The translations under genes were made by a program, and so were the position numbers. From positions 55,323,001-55,387,000 of the forward strand of contig CM043697.1 of NCBI GenBank assembly GCA_023935145.1: a DNA stretch of 64,000 nt, written 5' to 3'. This stretch comes from Bretschneidera sinensis (lineage: Eukaryota > Streptophyta > Magnoliopsida > Brassicales > Akaniaceae). This document shows, in pieces, positions 33,421-45,279 of this stretch. The notes under the pieces were generated by a model, which saw only the letters and a program-made list of their open reading frames with translations, was not told where the DNA came from and made no database searches. Every line of letters starts with the position of its first letter. Positions within the stretch are counted from its first letter, which is position 1.

Positions 33421-35017
33421 CATCTTGACCACACAACACAGGTACGTATTTGCTTTTATTTTTCTTTCTTTTGTTTTGTTTGTTTCGTTTTTATTTTATT
33501 TTATTATTGAGTCCATTTTAAATTTTTAGTGTGCTAACACACGGTGGTACACCGCAGTTGCTTTTTTTTTTGTTCTATGTTGTAGATCGGACTTTCAACA
33601 AGAAGTTGAGCATGAGGTTCAATTGGTCGTGCATGATTTTCAGCTCCACACACCTTTGGTTAAAAAGGGAGTTTCCTTAATTTTTGCTTTTACATTGAGG
33701 ACAATGTTTATCTTCAGTTGGGGGTGGAGGAAACACATTTCTTATTGCATACCATACCATTGAACTGTTGAACTGCTTGGTGTCATCTTGGTGTGTGTTT
33801 AGCATGCTTTGTGTTAGCTTTAGAGTCAATTTACATGTCAATGATATAAAACTTAATTGAGATAGCATATAGCATCCAGAAGTAGTTAAATCTTGCTTCG
33901 GTTTGAAATTAATTTAAGTATCAATTCTGATCTAGTTAAAGACTCTAGCTTGTGGTAAGATTTTATGATTAATCGAAAGCATTTAGAAAAGTTTTATGTG
34001 TGATTATTTTGTGAATATTTTTGTGGCCTCGACAAGCTCTAGAACTCCTAGAATGCACATTACTTAGGATATGATATAGGCCATTTTTGAACCGTTTGAG
34101 CCTTTCAAACCTACCATTGCTATATTTATCACTAGTCACCTATTTGAGCCTTTTTCTTGAAAAAGAATTTGAGCCTTATTTCTTTCAATAGCCAATTTAT
34201 TTACCTTTATGAGCCTAAAAATATTTTATCCTTACCTTTCTTTTAAAAGAACATAGTTATACACATGTTGTGAGAAGCACTTAAAAGGAGTAAAGAGTGG
34301 AAATATGAAAAAATATCACTACCGCAACCCAAGTACATTAAAGGAGATAAGTTGGGGGTTGTAGGAAAGAAAAAAAAAGTGAATTATGGCAAAGAAAGAA
34401 GAAAAGAAAAGAAAAGTGGTGATTTATTGAGAGATATACTCCTATAAAAAAATGTTGAAAGAGTTGGGTGTTGAAGTAAAGTTATCCAGTGCTTAAAAAG
34501 TTGTGTTCAAAACTAAGAGATTAAGTTCTTTTACTTGTTGAATCCTTCCCGTTCCTTCTTAACCTTTACCTTAGCCTAACGTTACAAACTTATTAAAGAC
34601 CTATTGATCCAATGTAGTGTGACTTTTCTACAATAGTGGAGAGTGGTTTGAAATGTAAGCATATGGAGCTTGTTTTTGTGATTGATGTCACGCAATTTAT
34701 TATGTTTTTAGAGGCCAAGACTTGTATTCATAAATGTTATGCATAAAATCATCTGGGTGTTTGGATTAATGGATTGTGGTAAGATGGATGTTAAGAGTCA
34801 ATAACAATTTTAAGATTGATTTTTGAATTACTTTTGGATTTGGGTGAAATTTAATGATTCTTTGTGCCGTGTGTTATATGAAATTTTTGAGACAAAATGT
34901 GAATTACTCTTGGTTAACACTAATATTGCTTTTCATTTACTTTGATTTCCGCCATAGAATTCATCTCTTAATTTCGCTTGAATTGTTAGGGACTAGCAAT
35001 AAGCTAGTTGGGGATTG
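33421..35017 (+). other. Athila-A 3' noncoding region
   Basis: About 1.6 kb between pol and the 3' LTR, where some Athila elements carry an env-like gene. No long frame is present. It includes an internal purine-rich AGTTGGGGGTGGAGG (about 33715). Blocks near 34020-34150 and 34500-34770 are shared with the matching region of Athila-B (58370-59120). The polypurine tract AGTTGGGGATTG lies immediately before the LTR. Confidence 0.7.
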
Positions 35018-36339
35018 TGATGAGAGTCATAAAATGCCTCTCAGCAGTGGTTAATTGTTAGCATTTTAGGATTGATCTCGGTCTTTATTGTGCTTTTATA
35101 TGTTAATAACACTAAAGTAATATTATTGGACCACTGACTAATTTCAGTGTAATTTACAGGTACTTTAAGTTTAAAAGAGAAAAAGAAGCAATCGTTGCTT
35201 AAAAGACCAAGATCCCATGCTTTTGGAAGGACAAGATGGACTGCTGCCCGAATTGCGATTGAGCGCACAAGCAGTGCGATCGAGCACACATCCCACATCG
35301 AGCAAGGTACTATGCAGCATATATTCGATCGAGCGCACAAGCTGCGATCGAGCGCATGTGCGATTGATCGCACTCGGGTTGTGATCGAGTGCACCCGGAC
35401 AGTATCCCACATCGGCTAGATAACACATAGCATTCCGGGAGTTTGCCTATATAAAGACCTACTCTGCTCAGCTGAAATCATCAACCAATCAGAGCTCTTT
35501 TAAGATCATCTTCTAAGATCATTAGAGAGTGACTCTAGAGGGCCTTTAGGAGTAAATCCAGAGGGCCTTTAAGAGGAGTCCGAAGTGTAAAATTTGGAGG
35601 GCAAGCTGAGGATGATCATTGAGAGGCCAGAGGCAACTCAAGGACGCATTAACTCTATGGCCAGCTAATCTCCAAGCAAGGCGAAGGGATGAATCCCTAG
35701 GTGTAGTTGTTCTTATTTTCCTTTATTTGGTTTAGTTGTAGTTGGTATTTTTTTTTATCAAACATTGTTATGTTTTATTCTTTAATTTAATTTAGTAGAT
35801 TATTTCATTAGCCCGGTGATTGCATGCTTCCTTTCCATATAAGTTCAGTCATGCTTTTCTTATATGTATCTGTTTGGATGTGATTGAGTCCGGTAGACCT
35901 CTTTTATAGATTTTTCCATTGCTGCGGTATTGTCATTAGATATATCGTCGTCTTTTGATAATTTACAAGTTGGGTCGTATGTGCTTAAAAGTAGAGAATA
36001 ATTCATAACAATTACATTAGGATTTATAATTGCGCTTTAATTGAATATATGCCGATTGCCTGTTTGGGATATGAAACTAGCAATCGAGATAAAAACAACT
36101 GAATCAAGTTAGGATTAGAACAACGAGCCTAAGGAGGATTTCCGGAACCTTGTTATTCTTAATTATATTTCCAACTCTATTTACACAATTACCCTTTTTC
36201 TCAAACAAACTCAGATTCATTTGATCTTTTATCGTTTGTGTTAAGATTCACATCTTCCTTTATAATTAACTTGTTTCCCTGTGGAATCGACACCCCAAAA
36301 CTATACTACAACTACTGCGTTATGTTTTGGGCGTAATCA
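35018..36339 (+). repeat. 3' LTR of Athila-A
   Basis: Nearly identical to 26638-27935, with one extra CGATCGAGC-type motif copy (about 21 bases near 35262-35285). It shows scattered C to T changes inside CpG-containing motifs. It ends GGGCGTAATCA and is followed by GTGCC. Confidence 0.95.
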
Positions 36340-37299
36340 GTGCCCCAATTTCAAGGGGGATAATAGCTTCAAAATCGTAGACTATGAAGAAATGAGTTTC
36401 ACCAGTAGGTGGTCATATAGTCATACGGTAGGCCTAGAGGACATTGGGTAAATGCTTGACCCACTGTCTATCAACATCCTTGAGCCTTTTCTTGATGCTT
36501 TGTAGAAGGGTCCTATTAGTTACTTTGGCTTGCCAATTAGCTTAGGGATAGCCTACCGATGAGAATTGATGTTCGATCTCGAGGTCTTGGCAGAAGGACT
36601 TGAAGTGGGAACTATCAAACTGCTTACCGTTATCGGTGATAAGTACCATCAATATTCCATATCATCTTAAAATTGACTTCCATATGAACTCTCAAGTATG
36701 ATAGTTAGTGATGCTAGTAAGAGGATCAACATTCGTCCACTTGATGAAGTAGTCAATACTTACTATCAGATGCTTTTTTTTCCCTAAGGCTTCTTGAAAA
36801 GGTCCAAGTATCCAATTCCTATATGGCGAAAAGAAGGGGGTTGGTAATTGATGTTAAAGGATTGGCAAGTCACTTGGACATGAGAGCATGCTGTCGACAT
36901 GTCTTGCATTTCTTGACCATCTCGATGGCGTCTCATAGCATCTTTGGCCAATAGTAATCGTGTCAGAATATTTTGTATGTCAGAGCTTAACCTCCTAAGT
37001 GATTGCCACATATGCCTTCATGAACCTCTTAGAGGGAATAGTTTACATCAGTTGGCTAGAGGCATTTCAAATAAGGAATAGTGAGGCCATTTTTGTATAG
37101 TTGACCTTCGATAATGGTGTACCGCGAAGCGTTGGAGATGAGCTTTTCGGTATCGTTCCTTTAACTTGAAAGTTTTTCAATCTTTTTAATATTGAAGGAT
37201 CGGGTCCATCCAAGTTTGCTCTTCAGCCATAGGCATGACTGGTACTTTGTTAATGCTAGGTGCACCAAAGGTTTTGAGATAGACCGCTTGGGTGATGTC

Positions 37300-38970
37300 T
37301 AGACAAGGCGAGCTATGAGAAGGTATCCACTTTTAAATTATGTGTTCGGGGCACTTGAATTATCTAGAACTTCTTAAAGGCCGTAGGGAGTTCATGGGCT
37401 TTTTTGAGATACCTAATGATTTTTGTACGTCCAGCTTCATACTCACTAGTCATTTGATTAACCACCAGTTGTGAGTCACTATATGCTTCCAATGCTTCTG
37501 CTGCCAATGTCTTCACTCGTTTCATCCCTGCAAGCAATGCTTTATACTCTGCCTCATTATTTCAGGTCTTGAATCTGAACCTCAAGGCATATTCTATTAT
37601 AAAGTCTTCGGGACTACTGAGGATAAGTTCGACTCTGTTGCCAGAACTGTTTGAAGACCCATCAACATACAATGTCTAGCTCAGAGTCTATTGGCCTTAT
37701 TCAAACTCTTACCTCTTGACGGGTGTTTCCGAGAACGTGGTTTCTACTATAAAACCAGCTAAGGTCTGAGCCTTGATGGACATTCGAGGTTTGTAAAAGA
37801 TGTCAAATTCTTTGAGTTCTATATACCATTTTAATAACCTTCCAGAAATTTCGAGCTTGTTGAGTACATGCCTCGAGGGTTGATTGGTTAATAGAATGAT
37901 GGTATGACCTAGAAGTATGGTTAAAGTTTCCAAACTGTAACCAAAAGAGCATATGCCATCTTTTCAATGGGGAGATACCTTGCTTCGGCATCATGTAGTA
38001 CCTGACTGACATAATCGATGGGTTTCTGAACTCCACCTTCTTCTCGAATCAGGACTGAAACCAGTACGTCCTGGCCTGTTGATATATAAAGGTAAAGCTT
38101 CTCTTCAGTGGTCAGCTTAGTCAAGAGTGGTGGAGAACTCAGATATTCCTTCAGTTCTTTAAAGGCTTTTTTATAGTCTTCATCCCAAGCAAAGTTTTTT
38201 GCTTTTCTGATTGCTTTGAAGAAAGGCAAACACATTTTGACTGATTTGTACATGAAATGGTTGAGTACGGCTACGCATCTAGTCAGCCTCTGTACTTCTT
38301 TGATACTCTGAGGAGGGCTCATATCTAAAATCACTTTTATATTTTCGGGATTGGTTTCTATTCCTTGTTGTATGATCATGAAGTCCAAGAACTTTTCCGA
38401 GTTAACTCTGAATGCATACTTTCTTGGATTCAATTTCATCTGATAGCTTCAGAGTATTCTGAATGCCTCTTCTAGGTAGGATTGGTGATCTTTTGCTGCA
38501 ATTCTCTTGACTAGTATGTCATTGACAAATACTTCCATATTTTTCCCGATTTGTTGCTTGAAGATTTTATGAACCAGCCTCTGGTAGGTTGCCCTTGCAT
38601 TTTTTAGCCCAAATGGCACTACCTTGTAATAATATAAGACCCGATCGGTGACAAAGGTTGTCTTGGGTTGATCCAGTTCATGCTTGAGGATCTAATTGTA
38701 ATCCGAATATATATACATAAAACTGAGCAACTCATATCTTGAAGTGGCGTTAACTAGCTGGTCTATCCGAGGTAGATAGAGACTATCTTTTGGGTAAGCC
38801 TTATTCAAGTCTTTAAAATCTATGCAGATTCTCCATTTACCATTTGCCTTCTTTACCATGACTATGTTGGTGACCAAACCAGAGTAATGGGCCTCCCGAA
38901 TAAAGTCAACTTCTAGAAGTTTACTTACTTTCTCTTTTATGGCTTCTTGTCGCTCTTGAACAAAGGACAA
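37300..38970 (-). pseudogene. Tat-2 reverse transcriptase and dual RNase H
   Basis: Minus strand. RT begins at 38970 (KVSKLLEVDFIREA, KWRICIDFKDLNKAYP). The aspartate of the usual FMDxYSGYNQ box is gone (FMYIYSDYN). The active-site box reads FVNDILVKR where YVDD is usual, so a catalytic aspartate is asparagine. RNase H follows (38250-37709: GVQKPIDYVSQ, EARYLPIEKMAYA). The second, archaeal-like RNase H is at 37690-37300 (LYVDGSSNSSGN, NNEAEYKALLAG), with catalytic Asp and Glu kept. Stops lie at about 38440, 37700 and 37565. Confidence 0.85.
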
Positions 38971-39740
38971 CTTCTTTGAACGAAGAGCTTGTAGTTTGGA
39001 TCTACGTTCAATTTATGGACGATGACTTGAGGATCAATCCCGGACATGTTGAAGGCCGACCATGCAAATAGGTCCTGATTCCTCCGAAGAAAATAAATTA
39101 ATGACTCTTTGAGGTCCTCGACAAGGTTGGATTCAATCTGTACAGTTTTAGAATCTTCCTCATTCAAAGAGACGACTATTAATTCTTCCATAGGTTGGCC
39201 CAGCGGAGTCTTGAACTTATCTCGTAAATCCTCAATTTTCGAAGGCAAGGCTTCAGACTTCTTATGCTCATTGATGTAATTAAGATAACAGGATCGGGAT
39301 ACTTGTTGATTTCGTCGAACATCCCCAACACCTTTTTCAGTAGGGAATTTCATTTTTAGGTGATAAGTCAAGACTACTGCCTTCTTCTCATTCAGATTCG
39401 GCCTTCCGAGGATCATGTTGTAAGAAGACAAATGTTTGAACATGAGGAATCTGGTCATTACAGTTGTGAGCTATGGAGTCGTTCCTGCGATGATGGGAAG
39501 GACTATGTTTCCTTCAACAAATACTGTTTCTGAGAAGCCATACAAAAAGGAAGACACAGGCCTGAGCTGATCATATTTAACTTCATCTTTTTAAAGGTGT
39601 CATGGTAGAGAATATCAAATGAACTTTCGTTATCTACTAAGACCTTCTCAAAAATATAGTTTGAAATGAGAAGTGTGATAACCATGACATCATCATAGGG
39701 TGTCTATAGCCCTTCCAAATCATCATCTGTAAAAGAAATC
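38937..39740 (-). pseudogene. Tat-2 aspartic protease and linker
   Basis: The active-site loop reads VLVDNESSFDILY at about 39640-39600. The family has DNGSS, so glycine is replaced by glutamate next to the catalytic site. Downstream (39458-38937) is the linker with YNMILGRPNLNEKKAV and MKFPTEKGVG, standard for Tat elements, leading to the RT start. A stop near 39500 separates the two frames. Confidence 0.8.
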
Positions 39741-40244
39741 ACCTGATCTATCTTGATCCACTTATGAGGTCCACTAACTGATGCTACCAACCAAGTGTAG
39801 GCTTTCCTTACATGTGAAGATTACCCTCTTGTCGCTGGTCCCTTATAGATAGTCTTGATGGTTCCTATTAACATAGAGGCACGGTCTTGGTTACTCCAAG
39901 AATGTCTATCCCTTCGATCATCTCTTCTTGGACTTGACCTGGAGTTTCGTCTGGGGTTGTGTCTAGGGAGACTACTCCTTTTATGATTCGACCTTTTAGT
40001 AGGGTGCTGATATGGGCGAGGTCCCATATACTTCAAATATGCCCTGTAGATGAGGGACTCAATCTAATTTTTGAGGGCATAACAGTCCTCGGCGTCATGC
40101 CTAAAGTTTTTATGGAAATGACACCACCTGCTTTAGTCTTTGTTTTCGCTGGTGTAAAGAGGTTTCTGTGGCCCTTGGAGAATGACTTAATTCTGGATAC
40201 CCATTAGTACATTAGTCTTGGAGGCACTTTGTGGAGTAAAATTT

Positions 40245-41448
40245 TCAAATATGCGGGTAGTTTTTCCCTCTCAGCGAGGATTTTTTACGATATTGTCTTT
40301 TAGTTCTTTGGCACCCTTCTTCCTTTTTTCCATTCCTCCCTCTTTCCCTTCTAAATGCCTGATCATCCTTCGCAATCATGTACTCTTCAACCCTAGTGAG
40401 TATATCGTTTATATCCTTGGGAAGGTGCCTTGTGAGCTTGGAACTGAAAAGTCCTGACCTGAGCCAATTCTTGAATGCCAGATTTTGTACAAAGGGATTG
40501 AGATCTAGAATCTCCCAGGCCGCAGTATTAAATTGCAAGATGTATTCTCGGAGTTTTTCTCTCTTGTACTGGATGATGCTGAAAAGACTCTCCGATATCT
40601 TTCGAGGCTGCTTACTAACTAAGGAAGTGTGTCCCAAACGCATGACTTAGCTCTTGGAATGAGCTAATACTACCTAGCCTGAGGTGTGAATATCAGGTGT
40701 TTGTGTCATTTTCTAGAGTCAAGGGAAAGGCTCGGCACACCACAGCTTTCGGATGATAACGCAACATCATGGTTGTCTTATAAAGTTGGAGATGGTCCAT
40801 GGGGTCCGTTGAGCCATCGTAGGCTTTTATAAGAAGCATTCGGATGTGCTATGGGATAAGAGCGTTGAGAATATCTTATGTAAAGGGAGGAGGTTGAGAG
40901 TTGAGCTTATCCAGGATGTTGGTACTTCTCCCCTTGAAGGCTTTAACAATCATTTTGTCCATTTCTTTATGTTTTTTGTCAAGATTAGTGTGGTTTTTGG
41001 AGGTAGAGAGACCTCGGGACTTCGACTCAGGATGAGGAGAAGACCCAATGGTGGAGTGGTTTTAGGTCGACTTGTTGAGATCGCGTTGCCTCATAGGCCG
41101 AGGGCTTTGCTGAGGCGAAAGAGGACAGGCTTGCCACTTGAGTTTGGTAGCCAAACCTGTGACAAGTCGAGTGAGCTCCAAGAACAACTCTTGGGTTACT
41201 GGTGCAGTTAGGTTTGGAACAGAGGGTGTCTTCAGACTCCCTTGGGCACTGGGGTCTACCGGGTTGGACTGGGAGGACTGCTCATGCCTGATATGAGCAT
41301 TAGATGATTCATTTTGCTGCTGATCGAAGGTAGCATGTTTCGAAATGGCAGGGAGGTGTGAACCAGCTTGCTGGCTGTGAGTAGAAACTCGAGTGACTAC
41401 TGAACTAGTACTAGTGGTATTCTTGGCAGTGTTATTAGGCAGCATCAT
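40245..41448 (-). pseudogene. Tat-2 gag, decayed
   Basis: The N-terminal variable part is 41448-41062 (Ser/Thr/Gln-rich, ending MRQRDLNKST). A broken middle part with the start of the capsid domain lies at 41060-40650. The C-terminal half of the capsid domain is 40643-40245 (SESLFSIIQYKREKLREYIL, NINDILTRVEEYM-like, then a basic tail). The zinc-knuckle region follows toward 39830. Stops near 41060 and 40640 interrupt it. Confidence 0.75.
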
Positions 41449-41488
41449 AATAGATGAGTTCTTTGTACTTCACAAATTCAGGAAGATT

Positions 41489-41506
41489 CCCATAGATGGT
41501 ACCAAT
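41489..41506 (-). other. Primer-binding site of Tat-2
   Basis: On minus, TTGGTACCATCTATGGGAA follows the LTR end after two bases. It aligns with the Tat-1 site TTGGCGTTGTCTGTGGGAA. The differences are mostly C to T or G to A at former CpG positions. Confidence 0.6.
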
Positions 41507-41507
41507 C

Positions 41508-42101
41508 TGTTGATGTCGAAAATCTGACCGAAATTTGAATGGTCGAAAAATGGTACCTGGGCACACAAACCAAAAAAAAAAAAAAAACCCTAAATTCGTT
41601 GGAGGACTAGAGGGATTGTGCCTCTGAGGGGACTTTCTGATGCCTAAGTTAGTATAGGGCTTTTGAAAAAATAAGGAGAGCTGTGTGAAATATGGAACGG
41701 TGAGTAATGAGTTGTGTGTACCTGTAAGTTCTGAGAACCGCTTTATATAGTGTTTCAGAGTAGAGTTTATTAGGAGAGTGATTGAAATTCCTATTTAAAA
41801 AAATTAACATTATCCATAGGTTGGGGTGCTTTATCCATAAGTTGGATAATAATTTATCCATAAGCTGGAGTGACGTAGTGATATAAAGACACTAGTGTGT
41901 GATTATCATTATGCCATTTGCTAGATTTTGCCTTTTGATTGGCTGATTTGTCTGAGTAATGAAATTACTATTTTTCCCTCAGAAGTCTCCACATGTCATC
42001 ATACTGTTGGATAAGGAGTTGTGTCCATGAATTTACCCTTTTTCCCTTAACGGATGCCATGTGTCAGTGTGTCATTGGATGAAAAATTTTCACCTATATC
42101 A
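41508..42101 (-). repeat. 5' LTR of Tat-2
   Basis: Plus-strand ends are TGTTGATGTCG and CCTATATCA. It is the partner of 15594-16198. A minus-strand TATATAAAGC TATA-like box lies near 41736-41745. It is followed on the right by TAACT, the target-site copy. Confidence 0.9.
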
Positions 42102-42106
42102 TAACT

Positions 42107-42492
42107 TATGAATTAAATTTTAATATGACTTTCGGGGTGAACATCAAACAAGAATTCCGCCTCAGTAATAATTTATCATAGGGTTAAACTATTGCCTACT
42201 TTATTTTTATAGAATCAACTGTGTGGAAATCTTCTTTTTTTTCTTCGGATTTTCTGTAGTTTGGAAATCCTTTTTTTCTTCCTCTGCATATGTTTCTTGA
42301 TTAGTTTTTAGGCTTGTCACCTATCAAAAGTCTTGGAGGTTGCGTTGAGGCGATTGAAGATATAATTTCTAACAAACACCATCAATGGACTTGCAAACAA
42401 TTGTTCCCATCTCAGCCTTAAGTAAGTTTCTTGCTCGAAGGCTTTTGTATTATTATAGATAAGCACCAACTACGTCATTTAATCAGATGATA
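42107..42492. other. Unassigned sequence right of Tat-2
   Basis: No recognised gene or repeat. It includes the original target region of Tat-2. Confidence 0.4.
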
Positions 42493-42960
42493 TGAAGATT
42501 TTTTTTGAGAAGCAAATGGATTTTGTTACTTAATAGATACACTGTTTACATCACAGTAGCTTGGCCACTGGAAGCAACAGTTGCTTCCAAGGCTTCTGTT
42601 ACAACAAAACTAAAACAGAGCCCTTCCAATTCCTTTTGTCCTCCATTACAAAACCCAAAACTCACCCCATTCCAGGAACCCAAACATCATCCAAGAAAGC
42701 TTTCAACTTGGTTATCAACCCAATTTTTATCTGATTGGATCCCTGAGCATTCCAGTATAATTCTGCCTTTACGAGATAGTCATCTTCTCCTACGCATTCC
42801 TGCTTTGGTCTTAATCCAGGCTTCCATGTTTTCTGTACGACCCACACCCATATTTGCTAAAGCATCCGTCACATCTTCTTAGTTGATGTATAGGACATGG
42901 TGATCACATATAATTGCTTTGGTGGTTTTTTCTATTAAACTACACATTTTTTTCGTTTTT
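42493..42960 (-). pseudogene. LINE 3' end with RNase H remnant
   Basis: Reading minus from about 42930, DALANMG follows an AxxxED stretch, like the C-terminal end of the RNase H domain of plant LINEs (usual wording is ADALANxG). Downstream on minus is a short 3' untranslated part ending in a run of eight A (plus TTTTTTTT near 42500). The plus-strand 125-residue frame at 42505-42882 is its shadow. The frame is broken. The assignment is tentative. Confidence 0.4.
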
Positions 42961-43380
42961 TTAGTTTTAGTTTTTTGTTAAGGGTATGCTAATGCTAGCA
43001 TAGTTTTGTTATATGGTAGACTATTAAAGTCAATTTACTAACAATGAACGAGTTTTGAGAAACAATGCGTATGCTATCAGCTTTTTATTTGGTGCTGATA
43101 AGTTGATAACACTCTGAATATATCATTTTAAACCCTACGCACTATTTTGTTCCGCACTGTTAAAATTAGGCTATTCACCATTTTCCAAGTATCATATCCT
43201 CTAAGTCTAGGACTAGACAAGTCCAATTCAACAAATAGCAAGAGAAAAATAATACTAATTGCATCAGAATATTTCTCATCTGAGACCACCATGAACATAT
43301 CCTTAATAATACAAAAATGTAAGATTAACGAGCTCTTTTTTTTTTCTTTTTTTTCTTACGTATATCAATTGCATTTAAGG

Positions 43381-43382
<2 letters not shown>

Positions 43383-43430
<48 letters not shown>
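43383..43430. repeat. TA microsatellite
   Basis: An uninterrupted AT dinucleotide run of about 46 bases. Shorter TA runs are at 44115-44131 and 24070-24090. Confidence 0.95.
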
Positions 43431-43432
<2 letters not shown>

Positions 43433-44100
43433 AATAAGTTAGTCCGACCTAACTCGAGCCTAACTCTAACTTTGAATAAGTTAGGGTAGGGATTTTTTAA
43501 AGTTGGATTGGATTAAAGTTGAAAATTTTTCAATATGAATTAAACTTGGATTTGATTAGAGTTTGAGTTTTTGCAACCCTAGATCAACCCGTAATTCGTA
43601 ACTCGTAAACCCGAATTTTATTATGTAATCAGTATTAGTAGCTATTGATTTGAATTTATGTAGAATATTTGAACCTTTAAAATTTGAATGCTTGAGAAAC
43701 ATTGAAATTTGAATAATTTAATATGATACTTTTAAAATTGTTTTTATAATATTTGGAATATGATATAAAAAAACATATATTTTAAAAATCTAATCCAACT
43801 CAATTCAACCAACCCCATTTAAGTCTGTTTTGATTTCACAAGTCAATCAAAGCTCAATTTGAGTTTTCTTTGGTTGGATTAAAGTTGAGATTTATGTAAC
43901 CCGTCATAAATTGGATTGGGTTAGGATTAAAAAATTATATCATAAGTTGAGTTAGGGTTAACATCTAATCTGACTTGACACAACTCATGCACACCATGAG
44001 TATACATAAATGTATATATGTGTTTCTTGGATTGGATTAAAGTTGAGATTTATGTAATCCGTCATGAATTGGGTTGGATTAGGGTTAAAAAATTATATTG
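43431..44100. repeat. hAT-like subterminal repeat debris
   Basis: Rich in GGATTGGATTAAAGTTGA and GGGTTAGG-type words, like the subterminal parts of the hAT at 21052. A 67-base direct repeat occurs at 43874-43940 and 44032-44099 (GGATTAAAGTTGAGATTTATG). CTCATGCACACC at about 43984 resembles the hAT right end CTATGCTCACCCC. No paired terminus or target duplication was found. Confidence 0.35.
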
Positions 44101-45279
44101 TATGTTCGTGTGTGTATATATATATATATATCATTCCTATTAGACTTGATGTTTAAGAATATTCAGTCGAAAGTAATAAACATAATGGGCATGAAATGTG
44201 CTCCCATAGGGCAATTGATCGTTTTTGAGGTGGAAGCATGCATGACTAGAAATCAATGTGTAGAAATAAAAGTATTTTTTTAATTAAAAATTTAGAATTG
44301 AATATAAATATGATTCTAAGATGTAAAGTAGGAAAAGATTTGAGATGAACTTTATAAATAATGTTGAAGAGAAATTAATTTGTATGCTTCATTATTTTTT
44401 TAATCCTTGGTGGGGGCGGTTTAAGAATAGAAGTGGAGATTGAATGTACATAACTAAAATCGCTTATGAAAAATCATTATATGGTATTTCATTATTTCCA
44501 TGAGAGAGTAATTTTTATATTTAATCGCAAATTTTATTTGAAAAAATATGTGAGATCTATATTAATGCACATTTATTAATACATCTAATTTTTTTTTATT
44601 TGGCAGGGAAGCGGACAATCTATTTGAAAATGGCTTAATACAAACCAGAATAAATTATCTTTATAATGCCTTTTGATACTTTTTGAATAATTTTCTTGAT
44701 ATTTATGCAGTTTAAATTCTGTTTATCACAATTATTATTAATTATTCAAGTTTTCAATTGATCGCACTTTATTTCTATATATATCTATTGAATTATAACT
44801 TTTAACTTTAATAAAATAAATTATTAATATATTGTACAGTTAATGCAATAAAATAAATGTGCATAACTAGTGAAATTGAATTTTAAGAAATAAAAATAAA
44901 AATGAAAATTTTGGAAAAACAAAAAGAGAACGACATAAAGATACATCGAAAGAAAAGTTTGACTTTTGATTTTAAATTTTGTTATTTTTATGTGAATTTT
45001 AATTTTGTTAATTTTTTCTCATAAAACCTACCATAAAATTTTAATTTTTACTTTAAGTTACATTTAAAGTCTAACTCAAACAGCCCCCTTAATTAATGTT
45101 CTTAACTGTAATTCTTCTTGTTTTAAAACCTAAAGAGTACCCAAAAAAAAAAAACCGAAATCAAAACAGTGGCATGTTTTCCCAAAAAGGAGCCCAAGTC
45201 CACCTCTGAACATTTTTCATCAATTTCAAAACATGGGAGTTCAACTTTTTTCACGGAGGTTTCAATTTCCAATATTGTA
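44101..45279. other. AT-rich intergenic spacer
   Basis: No gene or defined repeat seen. It has long A/T-rich stretches and several short chance frames. Confidence 0.5.

Larger units (their letters stand above)
26638..36339 (+). mobile_element. Ty3/gypsy Athila element (Athila-A), recent insertion
   Basis: Perfect 5-bp target duplication GTGCC (26633-26637 and 36340-36344). It is 9.7 kb with LTRs of about 1.3 kb that differ at 1 of the first 64 bases. The order is LTR, primer-binding site, gag, protease, RT-RNase H, integrase, noncoding 3' region, LTR, all on plus. An open gag and a pol with few lesions make it the youngest and best preserved element here. It has no env-like frame. Confidence 0.95.
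26310..37060 (-). pseudogene. Tat-2 integrase, split by the Athila insertion
   Basis: Minus strand. The zinc-binding region is at about 37060-36880 (VHEGICGNHLGG, YYWPKM, KKCKTCRQH). The core runs to about 36350 (IDYFIKWTNVDP; ITDNGKQFDSSHF with the second aspartate kept). The catalytic glutamate position reads AKVTN instead of the usual EVTN form, so it appears lost. The Athila element (26638-36339) sits within the LEIGAPS region. The C-terminal part continues at 26632-26340 (RMNADLID, LYDLILRRNEV, HPWKIGKLLPNWE). Numerous stops occur. The coding region is real only outside 26638-36344. Confidence 0.8.
15594..42101 (-). mobile_element. Ty3/gypsy Tat-lineage element (Tat-2), carrying three nested insertions
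   Basis: LTRs at 15594-16198 and 41508-42101 are flanked by TAACT at 15589-15593 and TAACT at 42102-42106, a perfect 5-bp target duplication 26.5 kb apart. The coding strand is minus. Without the insertions at 16381-19636, 21052-24717 and 26638-36339 the element is close to 9.9 kb. Gag, protease, RT, dual RNase H and integrase are all recognisable but broken. An antisense gene and two minisatellites occupy the 3' part, as in Tat-1. The two LTRs differ at about 10 of their first 62 bases, so the insertion is old. Confidence 0.93.

Noticed and set aside
33421..35017. env-like gene expected in Athila
   Set aside because: No frame longer than about 70 residues, no membrane segments and no signal peptide in this interval or in 57861-59365.
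42505..42882. 125-residue plus-strand frame as a host gene
   Set aside because: The opposite strand reads like the end of a LINE RNase H with an A run after it. The plus frame is most likely its shadow.
43147..43437. 96-residue frame ending in Ile-Tyr repeats
   Set aside because: It runs into the TA microsatellite. There is no other sign of coding.
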